NCBI GenBank assembly: GCA_009741485.1 | Contig: CM019220.1 | Location: forward strand, 27,655,048 to 27,719,047 | DNA from: Malurus cyaneus samueli | Taxonomy: Eukaryota; Chordata; Aves; Passeriformes; Maluridae | Reading direction: 5' to 3' | Length of the DNA: 64,000 nucleotides | Part shown: piece after piece, positions 12,542 through 24,709 of the stretch | How positions within the stretch are numbered: the stretch's first letter is position 1 | Layout: each line of letters starts with the position of its first letter | Program-made: the position numbers and the translations under genes | The notes under the pieces: model-generated | What the model was told of the DNA's origin: nothing | Databases searched by the model: none | What the model saw: only the letters and a program-made list of their open reading frames with translations

Positions 12542-15500
12542 TTCTGGTTATTTTCCTGTTCTGCTGTTGCTTCTAACACAGGACTCAGTTTTATACAGTG
12601 GTCCATTTTTGCTGTTGATGGCTACACTACAATGGACTGTGAAAAACTGAACTGGAAGTTTGTGGGATGTAGGCACAGATTTTTGGTTGTGCAGCTCAAT
12701 AGCACTGAACAATGTAGTTTAAAGGTAGGTCTGGGTTTGTTTCTATGACAACTTCAGCAGAAAAATCAACAATTTCTATGCTAAAGACCTAGATAAAAGA
12801 AACCAGTAGCTATTGAAGGGAATACCAAAAACTCTTTCAAAATTGCCAGCAGAGCTCGGTGCTCTGTCGCATCCTTAATTAGTAAATACAAACTCTAGAG
12901 AAGACTAATTCAGGAATATGACAAAGGGTGTGAAAATAAAATGTCTCCATGTGTCTCCCAAGGCAAAAATGAAAAAAAAAAGTTTCATTCATAGTTGCCA
13001 CCAGACAGCAGTTTGTTTTTGTCCATAAATGCAGGTGGATACAGGAGTTCAGGAGCAGCTTGTATTTCCACTGATGGTTTTTTTTTCAGACTTTCAGGTT
13101 TCCAGACACTGGCCTGGCCTCTGTAGACAGGTGAACAGTGTTCCACTTACACTGACAATAGCAGTGCAAAAAGAGAAATGCTGTTCATTGCTGTCCCCAC
13201 ACGGCTTGGCAGGTCCCCTGCAGGCTTTGACACCAAGGCAGAGCAGCCACACTTCTCTCTGAATTTACAGCTGGGGCAGATCTGCCCTTCGAATGCCAGC
13301 CTGAAGACTGAGGTCTCTGATGTGCAATAATGCACTTGGTTTCTCTCACAGTACCTGCTTTGGGAAGTGTGCAGTTTGGAGTGTGCATCCTAAATCAAAC
13401 ACTTACCAAACCTTGCTACGCCATGAACGGATCCTTTCCTGCTTTATTGCACATCATCCTGGCAATAAGGCAGAGATTTTATTGAAAGTGTACATTAATT
13501 TACTTGAAAAACATGCATGCAAATGTTGCTCCCATTTGTCTTCCAGGAGGCAATTAATGCCTCTCTTCCTCTGGTACCAGGTAGCCTACTGAGACATAAA
13601 AATAATTAATGCCTTGGAAGCCCTATCTCATGGAATCTTGTGTTTGTTATTTAAAGGAAAGAATTTCTACTACAGGTTAAAAAAAAAACAGGCTAAGATT
13701 TGTGTTCCCTGGAGATAATTCAGGTGCTTTAGCAGAATCTGTTTGCATTTCTTCCTGAGGATAGGCTGGGGCTGCTGCTGTGAGCAGTGACAGGGATTTT
13801 AGACAATATCAGTGTGACAATTTGTGACATCAGTGCAGGTTCCCACATGTCCTTCTCAGTTCCTCAGAGTATTTATTGGGAGCACATTCTCAAAAGAGCC
13901 AGGCTTCTCCAATGCTGAAGATTTATACTAGGGAATCCTGCTAAGTATTCCTATTCTTCATGTTGGTCTGTTAAAAAGAAGGGTTTTGTTCCATTTTTAA
14001 GGCACAATAAACAGTATAGGTAATGATATTCCAACCCATTTTTCCTTCTCTGTAAGTCTCTGCACTTGACTCTTTGCTCCAGTCTGCTGCTTCCATTCGT
14101 GATTCAGCTGAAAATACCTTACTGGAAAGGAAGAGTTGTATTCATCTGAAAATTCTCCTGCTTTGTGTGCAAAAATAAAGGGGTAGAGATGGTGAAAAGA
14201 GGTGGAGATGGCGAACTGGAAAGGCAAGATTCTGCTTGAGAGTAAAAATATTGGTGTACATCTCTATCTGAAAGGTCACCCTGGAGCTGCCCTGTTTTGG
14301 ATGTGCCCTATGATTACACACAATATCTGGTGTAGGAGGGTGGGGGGACATTGTGGTTGGAAATGCACAAATCTAACACTGACCTGCTGTGGTTTTGCCA
14401 CAGAATTACTGTGCCCACAGCAAGGCAGGAGCAGCATCCCCCAAGAAATGTTTAGGCAGCTCTTAGATTTGGCTGTAACTTAAACTTGCCCAAATAGAAT
14501 CCATATTTGTGCTTTAAACAGAAGGGAACTACTTGGGGCACTCTAAGCTTAGTTGAAAAGTTACAAATTAATTTTGTATCTGACACATTATTTTTTAAGG
14601 GTCTGGTCTGGTCTGTCAACAGAATAAATTCTATTCTAATGCAAATGAAAATCAAAAGGAACTAGCCAAACACCAGCATACTTTTGTCTCTTTTTTCTCT
14701 GACTCTCTTATATCTCATTCTGGGGATGACTCTTGCAGGCTTAATAATGGATTTGGTTCCAGGGAATATTTCTGTTGTAAAATGGAACTTTTATTCATCC
14801 TCAGCTTGAAAACACCTCCCAGGCTTAAAGTCATTAGTATAGATAAATCCAAATTACACCTGTGAGGTGTTCCCTGTGCTCTGCAGTCCCTTTTGTGCCC
14901 TCCATATTAAACAACTGGATCAAAAAAAAAGAGAAGGAGGGAGGAGGAATCCATACTGCAGAGACATCTGCTGAGGTGGTGCTGAAGTTGCACAGACCAA
15001 CAGGTAAAAATGTCTGAGAGCATCTTTGATGTGAAAGATGCACCTCACGTAGGCTGTTTTAAACTGAGTTTGGTGACCTTGACCTTGGGGCAGGCAGGGT
15101 CAGCACATGGAGTGATGCCCTTGTTCTGCTTCTTTCTCAGAAAACCTTAAAAAAAAAAACAACCGAAACCACTATAGTAATGGAAGGTGAAAAAAAGTAG
15201 AGAAATATTTAGTAGAAAAACATGAGCTGTTTACAAAAGGAATACGGATAAAGACTTGTGAAGTCACGAGTATATTTATATCCTCTTACTTGTTTCAACC
15301 ATATAAATCTCTGGCATAAACAGGTCATTTCAGTGCCCTGACAGTGCCCAGTTGAAAAGATATCCTGAGCTCCAAGGCCTAAACACAGCAAAAATTAATG
15401 TTAAAATAATGTCTGTTTTCCTATGAATTCACAAGTATGTCAGGCGTATGTTTTAGGTGTAAAAAAATATTTAGCAGCAGAACAAATATTGCTTGGATTC

Positions 15501-17069
15501 CCAGGAAAAATTATCTTGAGAATCCTGCAGAAAATTGATGAAATCCAGTATTTATATATATGTAAAAATAAGTTATCGATGATACCCCTTCTTTGTAATG
15601 CTAGTCATATGCTAGTTATAGCAATAAATACTTAAAAAATAAATAAATCAATAGAAAGAAACAAAATTACATTCTAATTGTCACAATAAAAATACTTGTG
15701 TATGATGTGATGTGTAAATAATATTAAAATCCCCACCCAAAATCTGGACATGTGAGATTGTATGTGAAACTATGCCTGCAAACATACAACTCTCAGTGCT
15801 GAAGAAAAATATTTTAAATATATCTTGCACATGTAAATTCAGTCTGAAGACTGAAATATATAAGCTGCCAAATGATGTGAAGAATTGGCCTCTGTAGATG
15901 CTGGAAACAAAGCAAAATGGATGTGCAGAAGTTGTAAGAATAGTAATAGCCAAGAGCACAGAATGTGATAAATCTGTAGGGATCAATGTTTCCCCTGAAA
16001 ATGAGCTCAGCTCAGAATGCAGTGTGGTGACCTCAAACAGGTTTCATTTTTCACTCTTTTTTTAGGGGATCCCTCCTCATGCACTCTGACTGAATTAAGT
16101 GCACTGTGCATTGGAAGTTCTTTAAACACATTCAGGCAAAAAAAAAGTTTAGGACAAATTGATGATGACATTTTTCCTGAGACAGATCTGTGGTAAAGAG
16201 CTTGTAATGAATGCATAAAGAAACAAGAGCCAAGATAAATTTGCAAGACAAGAGTCTAAAAAGCCCAAGATGTGCAAAAGAGGAAATAAAAGAAGTAGGA
16301 ACAGAGGAACATAAAGGAAATTTTCATGTGGTGATTTAACTATTTTGTTTTTAGCCCTTAAAGAATTCATGATAAGGGCTTTGGAAGCTCTAGAGACAAG
16401 TGAGTGCTGGTTCCTACTTTAATGCCCATGGAGAATATATTTAGATGCAGAAATCAGAATGAATCTGGAACAAAACCATGAGTCCAAATGGTGTAAATAT
16501 CCAGGATGTGAATATTTTCCAGCGATGGCTTTAGCTGAAAGGGGAATGATGGGCACATCCAGCAGAAGATTTTGAGAGTTTCCTTCAGAGAGAGAAGCAG
16601 GAGAAAGGAGCAGGTTCAGATGCTCTGCATGGCAAGTTGTGGGGATGCTGGGCAAAGTGTCACATTGAGGATGTGTTTCCAAGTTTCCTGCTGCTGAAAA
16701 CTCTTTGCAGGTGTGCTGGCAGCTCGGGAGGAGTGTGAGTGGCAGCCAGGAGCAGGTCCAGAGCAGCACCCTGACCCTGAGCCCAGCACCTGCCGAGAGC
16801 CGCGCTCCTCGCTCTGCCCGAGCCCAGTGATGCAGGGCTTTGCTCAAGATGCTGAGCCACTACAGCCTGGCTGCTGCTCTTGTGTGCTTCTCCCACAGAG
16901 CTGCTGACCTAGTTTAATTCCTTGCTCTTCAGAATATGACTTTGAAACCCACCACGATGAATCTAAATTAGTAAGACCTGCTGGAAGATTTCACAGCTGG
17001 AGTCCCTTGCAAGAGATGCTTTCTCTGAATTATGCTCAGGGAACGGACTTTCAGGCAACTTTTTTCACC

Positions 17070-17088
17070 TTTTTTTTTTTTTTTTTTT
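17070..17088. repeat. Poly-T run, 19 bases
   Basis: An uninterrupted run of 19 T. No transposon body is recognisable on either side, so it is not clearly the tail of a minus-strand retroposed copy. Confidence 0.85.
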
Positions 17089-17126
17089 CTTTTTGTTAGT
17101 ATTGCTGCTTAAAAATTCAGCTTGAA

Positions 17127-17164
17127 ATGTTCTGTATACAGAACATCTCTACAGAGCAGAGATG
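17127..17164. repeat. 20-bp perfect palindrome overlapping a second inverted repeat
   Basis: Positions 17127-17146 are a perfect self-complementary 20-mer, ATGTTCTGTATACAGAACAT. Its last three bases also begin a second inverted repeat, CATCTCT (17144-17150) with AGAGATG (17158-17164), so the two hairpins compete. TGTTCT and AGAACA match steroid-receptor half-sites but face outward with a 6-base spacer, unlike the usual AGAACAnnnTGTTCT element. Function is unknown. Confidence 0.85.
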
Positions 17165-20100
17165 AATAGATGTAGTCCAAGAAAATCCATAACTCTTCAG
17201 ATTGAAAGGATCAAAAAAAATAGCTGTACTTCTTCTTATACAGTTGTTCCTGCAAACTTCAATTCAGCTTTATTCTCAAAGTGAAAAACCTGTGGAAAAT
17301 AAGAAGTTGAATCTATTTTATAGGACTGATGCATCTTGCTGCTTCACTGGCCTTGCAGTTGTTTGATTTCCTGTTCTCAAAATCACCATTCTTGTAGAGG
17401 ATAAGGGAAGCTCCCCCAGCCAGGTTGTCCAAACAATTCCATGTTACTCCCATGATCATTCATACTCTGAAATAGCAGGGTACTTAAATCTTAGTTGAAT
17501 TAACTTGATTAAAGAGATATGTTCAGATTAGCCTACGAATTCACATTACATTGTGGAGCAGTTGAAATATATGAACTGAACATCAGACAGCAATTTTGAA
17601 TTACTTGCATTCTTTAAATGTTTTATTGCAAGTCCTGATCAAAATTCTCCTGCAAAAATAAATATTCTATTCATTGGACAGAAAGAGACACATTTCCTCT
17701 AAATGTCACAAAAACTACAAACAGTTTTTAAAAGGTTGAAGGAGACTTAGTTTTTCTAAAACTTCAAAGAAGGTTGGGGAGGGATAAAAAGAGTGGGAAA
17801 CACCCCCAACACCTGACCAGCTCTGTCTCCTTTTGGAATTACCTTCTCATCTGAGATCCATGGTTTTTCTTGATCATCAAATGCTCTTAAAAGTGGCTGA
17901 AGTTGGCAGCAAGTGAGAGCAGCTACACTGCCATCCATCTCTAACTACATATTTAATTTGGTAAATACACAAGTTGTGAGAACATCCAAATATTGATTAC
18001 AGTCTGTGGGAACTGGCTGTTTTCTTTGGATGGAGTGAGATCCTTTGATATGAACCTCCATCAAACATTGGAGAGCATCAGGCTCCTCAATTTAAGCTTC
18101 ATACAGCTTAGTGATGTTTTTCTCCAGAAAAATTCTTTTATATGTTAATTTAAGCATCCAAATGCAGAATTTGGAATTAATGAAAACCAACCTCCACATT
18201 TCAAAAACTTAAGGAGATTAAATTTGCAATTACTTAATTATGTTCTATGATAAATATGCAAAAAACCTCCTGAGTTTTGAGTCAAGGTTTTTTTTTGAGA
18301 AAAATAGAAGTTTTATAGCAGTAGGTGCTTTGAATTGTCCAGGGTTTGATTTACGACAAGAAAAATAACCCTTTAATTTTTTTTTCTACTGTTAATAAAT
18401 AACCCAGTACTGAAACTTCAATTTTCAGGAGAGCAAAAAATAGATTATATTAATGAAGGGCTGGGAAAATAAATTTTCACTCTCTTGGAAAAGAAACAGA
18501 TTGTGCCTCTTAATGCCTTTGCATTTGTTCAAATGATTTTGTAGTCAGTTCAGAATGGATCTGAATTGTATCAACATTTATTATTATTACTAATATCTGG
18601 ACTACAACAAAGCAGAAGCATAAAAATGCTCATGAAGAGTTGATACTGTGAGAATGGAGCATGTGCACTCACACCTCAAAATAATTAAGAATGTATCCAA
18701 ACATTCTGGCCAAAATATAATAAAGGAGCTATATCCTCCTTAATTTCCTGTTGTTGTTTTTCCCTAGACAAACTCAGCTGAAAAGAGACATTGATTTAAT
18801 TTGGTGAGGGATGTGTTGTCTGTCTGATGCCTTGTTTTCTGCTTGCTCGTGTCTTGCCAACAATTATCTTGTCAAGAGGTAATGTAGGCAACAGAGAAGC
18901 AGTTGCAGAAGCCTAAACTTCTGATAGAGGTAAAGTTTTCACTGCAATAAAACTTGACCTAAAAACGATCACATTATTATTTAAAGAATTTACGTGCTTG
19001 TTTTCCTGTAAAACAAAATATTGCCTTTATAGTTGACATTTTCTGGACCTGAATCCCTGCACGTTAATGCAGATTATGGCAAAAAAAACAGAATTACACC
19101 TGAAATGAAGATTAATTAGAGAAACATGGTCTAGAGCTGGCTCTGTGCTGTTTTGCAGTGCTGTTTGTTGGAAAGGATGTAGCTTGAATGCTCTTGCCCT
19201 CATTGTGTCCTTGTGGGATTGGGCACAGTGGTGGCTGGGAGCAACTTGGGACATTCCACATGGCTGCCCTGCCAATGCAGCAATATCTGCAGGAAAGAGG
19301 GATCTCTTTTTAGACTGTTATTGATCAGTGTAATCAGCTTTAAACCCTGAGCATTTGTTCTCCATCTGTTTTAGCTTTAAAGGTTTTTGTTTCTTGCTTA
19401 GATCAAAGAAAACGCCAGTGTCCAAGAGATGATGTGTTTCTTTCCAAAAATAACCTCTGGAAGTATCACCTCTCCCTCCAGTCCTTGGCTTATTTAAACC
19501 CTGAAATCATCTTGGGTGAAATCCTGCAGATGCTTTAGCTTTGTGCATGGCTATTTGCAAACTTTGCCCAGTGAGAAGCTGGGTATTTGTTCAGAGCCTG
19601 GGTATGTACACACACATACCATGTATAGGGGCTCTAAATGTGCATCTGGATCACTGTGAAGCCTAAAAACCCCTTTAGATATTGAAAATCTTTTGATGCA
19701 ATGACACACCTGACTTGGCACTATTTTACCTGTCAAACACATAGGAGAACAGGCTCGTCTTTTTCTAGGTGCAGCTTCAAATGTGGCAGAATCATCAAAG
19801 TGGCAGTGGGGAAGGTTGGGCAGCCCTTGGAGGAGTGAAAAATTTGGTCTTCTGTTGGATTTAGTGCCACAGAACAACTTTTGACTGTGGCAAGCCTTAA
19901 AGATTTTACAAAAAAATGTATATCAGCTCTCAGGCAGTGAGGTGGCTTTTGGGGATAAAATTTTGACTCTAAGATATCTTCCCTGCATAGATGCAGTAAA
20001 TGTAAGGATTCAGGTTAAAAGGCAGAATGAGATTGGATTTACCACTTGGAGTTTTCTTTCAGAAAGACCTGGAAACTGATTATGCGTTTAATAATGTTAA

Positions 20101-20459
20101 GGTACATGATGGCTGAAACATGATTTTCTTTCTTTGCTTTTGCAGTTCTTTTGTAAAGGTTACAATATCATCTGGAGCCAGTTCAGACACTCTAGGTTTT
20201 GTTTCCATTTAATTTAACAGCAAATATTGAAAGTATGGTAATGTTATTTGCCTTAAATTTGGGGTGTGGGAGAGGCAGAAGCCTTGTGTTTAGTAAGAAA
20301 AGGTAAAACTTTTGTTAGAAAGTTTCTATCTCTTAATACTTGCAATGTGTAAAAATTAAAAAAAAAGTTCTTAGATCTTTTCTTAAATAAAGAAGAAATT
20401 ACCAGTGTCACAATGAAAATACCTTTTTCCATCAGAGCTGTGATTTTACAGTTTTTGCT

Positions 20460-20482
20460 GAGTTATGATGACATCATAACTC
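20460..20482. repeat. Inverted repeat, 11-bp arms with a 1-nt centre
   Basis: GAGTTATGATG is followed by one A and then its exact reverse complement CATCATAACTC. The centre reads TGACATCA, one base from the CRE octamer TGACGTCA. A third copy of the half (AGTTATGAGT) lies at 20501-20510 and offers an alternative pairing. Whether any factor binds is unknown. Confidence 0.85.
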
Positions 20483-23400
20483 ATCTTTAATTGTGTAGCC
20501 AGTTATGAGTTTGTATAACAAAAGGGTTTTAGTGTTGCTTCTATACATATTGTATTGGCTTTTGGTAGTAATTCTAGAAAACTGTTCCTCCTTTTGTTGA
20601 GTGGGAGTTTCAGCCTCAAATGACAGAATAGTTACCACCAGGTCTGCACAGAAAATATGCCTGTTTCTTCTGAAGGCAGAACTGAGTTGTGACCTCCAGT
20701 TCCAATGGCACTAAAACACATTTCAGTGTGTGATGTTCTCCAGTAACACTTCTGATGATTAATTTCTGATATTTGCCAAATTACTGGTGCCACTGGTGCC
20801 ATCTTTCTGGTCTGTATTCTGTTCTCAAAATCTAGTGCAATGTGACCTTGCCCTGTAATTCTGAACTTCACGTTGTGATTCTAAATTGAGTCCCTTAATA
20901 ATAACACCAATTCTTTGTTAAAATGAATCTGAAAACAATTGTGACTAATGAATGACTAAGAAAACAGCACTGGTGTTCATAACAGCTCGTGAGTCGAGAA
21001 AGAAGCAAAATGTTGAAGTAATTAGTGAACTTTTTCTACCCATTCCTTAAATATTCGTGGAAGTTTGGAAATGGGTGCTGGCATCTCATTGCCATGGTGA
21101 CCATCCCTTTGCGTGCCACCAGTGTGAGTCAGGGTGAGGCAGAAACCCAGCCATACCTTCAGCTGCTGGCTTTGTTTACATTTCTATGGGCTGTGCAGGA
21201 AATGTTGTGCTTTCCCCTTTAGCCATGAGCAATGTGCAGCAGCAGGAGCTGCAGGAAGACGTAAGGGGAAGGGAGACAAACAGTGGAGGAAGAAAATATT
21301 GAGGTAAATGTAATCTTTGGTTGTTGTTCACAAATTATGGAAATGAAGATTGTAGCTGCCTGCGGTCAGAATGAAGATGCAGAAAACTTTATATTGGCTG
21401 GTTTAGGAATCTTCCAGGTGGAATTAATGCCAAGGATGTCATTGCCTTGTGTCGAGGTTGTGGGGCTCTCTTTGTCTAAAATTTGGCTTCTGCTTGAATG
21501 TCTACTTTTTTTTTTTTTAAACCTGTTTGAGTCATAATTTCAAAACTTTGCATGAAATTACTTTGAAATACATACTAGAGGCTAAGTGTACAGTGAAGCA
21601 GGAAAAAGTTAGTTTAACTGGGTAATATTCCTTTCCAGTCTGGGTCAGTCTGTCTTTTCACTCTCCCACGTTTCTGAGATGTCAGATGATTAAATAAGGA
21701 TTGTGCTCCCCAGATCCATTAATTTTTTTTTCCTTCACACCTTCTTCAAGTGGTGTCGCAGACAGTGGGAGCCACAGCTCCACTTCATTTGTGAGTCAAA
21801 TGAAGGGACAATATAAAACAGACGATGTGGTTCAGTTGCCTCTGGAACCTTGTCTCTAAAGCCCAAGGTGAAGTGTGGCAGTGAGACCTGGATAAAGCCA
21901 CCTCAGACACCACCTGCAGTGCCCACTGACCTTCAGACAGCTGCACCACTGTTTGCTGTCTTAAGTAACTTTCCTTCTTGCATAAATATTGGAACTTTTT
22001 ATCTTACAAGCAATGCTTCTGAGTATTTTGTTACATAGCCCTTGCTTTATTGTGGTGCCACCATTGACATTCTCATTGGTGTTATTCACTAACACAAAGT
22101 CTCAGTGTTAGCATTTTGTTAAAATAAAGTCTGCGCTACTTGTGTTGTACTTTTACAGCTTCTTCTGGAGGCACCTCCAGCTCTGTTCACAGAGCACAGC
22201 TCCCAGGAAATTGGCTTCTTTGGGTATTTGGATTCTTTCTTCCTGGATTTCCCCCCTGGAGAATGTATAGTGCTGTGTAAAAGCGATGGGAATGCCCAAA
22301 ATGCAATGCAGAGGAGAGAAGGAAAGGAGAAAGCTGTAAACCTAATGTGAGCTGATCGAAGCTGCCAAGGAAATGGCAAACGGGTAAAAAATGGAATAAT
22401 TTTTTCTGACAAAAAGATGAAAGGCAAATATAAGGTAGAGGACTGTGCAAGAACCCTTTGCACTCCCTTCTGAATCTGCTTTGTCCTTATGCTCACAGTG
22501 AGATCTCCCGTGGCAGCATTTGTGACGGGTATTTTTTGTGAAAAGCCAGTTTAAGAAATGAAGCAGTGTGAAAGGTGGAATTACCATGAATTGTTTCTTT
22601 CTTCTGCCCTGATCAGATTCTGTTTCTCTCTCTGGCAATCCTGCCTGTTGCAGAGCAAGGCGAGCAATTCGCATTTGAAGATGCAGATTTATTTTTTTTT
22701 TTTCTTTTGAGTTTTATGTTAAATGTAGAGGTTTAGAGGGCTCCAGTCAGGGAAGCTTACCTGAACAGACAGAATGATAACAACCACATGCTACTGCCAG
22801 CCACCCCCACTTCTACCTCATCCTGTAAAACTCATTAGCAGCAGCATGTTTTGCAACACCAGTGACAATTTATGAGGAAAAAAAACCCTTGCTAGTCTTT
22901 AATTATCTATCCTGAGATATTAGTTGCGTGCTTCTACTCACTCCCACTTTTATTCCTTTGTAACAAAGAACCTTTCCTGGATAATGAAACCACAGCAAGG
23001 TAGGAGAGCTAAAGTTTCTGTAGGGGTGTGTTATGGCACTACAGAAAATTAAGGATAGAAATTTAGCAATTAGAAATATTTGAAGTTGACTGAGCCCACG
23101 AAGTTTGCTGCAACCTATTATTTTCTAGCTATTTTTCATGAAGCAAGAGCATCGTTAGAGATGGTCCCCTATAAAATATGGGCTTTTTGATTCTCCTGTG
23201 TCATCACTGCACTGTGGGACCTGTCCTGTCGATGTTGAATTATTTAGGTGAATCACACCCACCATGTGATTGTGCTTTGACTGGAAATAATTATTCGCAC
23301 AGTTATTGGCTATCACTGAATTATTGACAGCTCTCCTAACAGAGGTATTGTGATTACTCTCCAGTTCTTCTGGTCTCTGCCACTAATTATTTTGTCTACA

Positions 23401-23498
23401 GATCCTTTCCAGAAGTGGGATGTACAAAAAGCAGAAGCAAAAATATTTCTTGATGTTTGCATTCAGTGTGATCCATTGCTGACAGCTGTAATGTACTA

Positions 23499-23540
23499 AT
23501 TCCATTCCATTCATTCATTCATCCATTCACTCATTCCATT
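23499..23540. repeat. Degenerate CATT/CCATT microsatellite
   Basis: About 42 bases of imperfect ATTC/CCATT units with interruptions. It is low-complexity sequence with no coding meaning. Confidence 0.8.
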
Positions 23541-24597
23541 GCCCAGGAAAGCTGTAAGGTCCCCAGCTAAGGAGCAATCAATCTCTTGGGGAGCTGGGTT
23601 TGAACTTCTTGTGGATGGGAGCACCACACCGAGGGTTATGTGTGACAGCTCAGGGGGACAATAGGACAACATGTAATAAATCAAAGAAATAAATCATAAA
23701 GATCAGGCAAAGCAGAAAAGAGAGACCCAGGAGGAACAGATATGAGATGGGAGCAACCAGAACACTCCATTGCATTCAAGGTAGGAATAAATTTAAGAGC
23801 AGCTTGGAGACTGCGCTGCTTAATTAAGCCTAACAGTGTTAAGACAGCTGTAGCTGGACAGAGAGCTGCCTGCAGATGGAAGAAGTCAGGAAACCAAAAA
23901 AACTTCAGAAAATTAGCAGGAAGAAACTACTTTCTGTTTCTGAAGAATCGAGGCAAAAAGGTCATCTGGCTGGAATTGCAAGTGAATGACAAATTAACTC
24001 TTTGCTCTTGACTTTTTTCCTGAAAGGTTGTGAAAAGGACTGAGTCTTCCTTCAGTTTTTCCAGCACTTATTTGAACTGAAATGATTTCTGTGTGCAAGT
24101 ATTAATTCTGCACATATGTTGGATAGAAAATTCGAAATGCATAGCAGGTGAACCAGAAAATGCCACATATTTTTCAGCCTATTTCATTTATATGTTTCAG
24201 TGGTGTGCAGTCCTTAGGAAAATTTGATCTAAAAGCGTTACTGTGCTTTCTTGGTGGGGGGTGGAGGGGGGGAAAGTGGCTGAATTTATTAAAGATGTTT
24301 GAAGTATGGGTATAATTCAAAAATCTTCATGTCTGATCCCTTAAGGTCGTTTTTCGGTAAGGGTTTTTGTATTTCTTATGTTCTGTAAGTATGTTATGCA
24401 GCTATATCGAGCAGAACTTAAAAATAGAGACATGTAAATAGTGTAAAGAGAAAAACATTGTCAGAGTTAAGCTGCTTAATAATAGGAAGACTCTGGCAAA
24501 AATAATCAGTATATTTTAAAGAGCTTACACTTGCCACTTCATATTTGTGTGTGCATAATGCTGCACTGGAAGTGAAATGGAGGAGTTGTGAAGGAAT

Positions 24598-24709
24598 CCA
24601 AAACCTTCTCATGGAATTTAATTCCTGTACATTTCCCAATGTGGAGAGCAAAACCAAAACCTCCTCAAGGAATTTAATTCCTGTACATTTCCCAATGTGG
24701 AGAGCAAAA
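24598..24709. repeat. Tandem duplication of a 56-bp unit
   Basis: Two head-to-tail copies, 24598-24653 and 24654-24709, are the same length and differ at only two positions by my reading. The high identity indicates a recent local duplication, or conversion between the copies. On the minus strand it lies inside a 132-codon open frame (24418-24816) and repeats part of that conceptual peptide. The unit is 56 bases, not a multiple of three, so the second copy is read in a different frame relative to the unit, which argues against coding selection. Confidence 0.9.

Noticed and set aside
16419..16847. 142-codon minus-strand frame
   Set aside because: Arises in a short GC-rich patch (16.7-16.9 kb) where overlapping frames are open on both strands; no recognisable domain.
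24254..24272. G-rich run as a canonical quadruplex
   Set aside because: Although very G-rich, it does not give four separate runs of three or more G under the usual rule.
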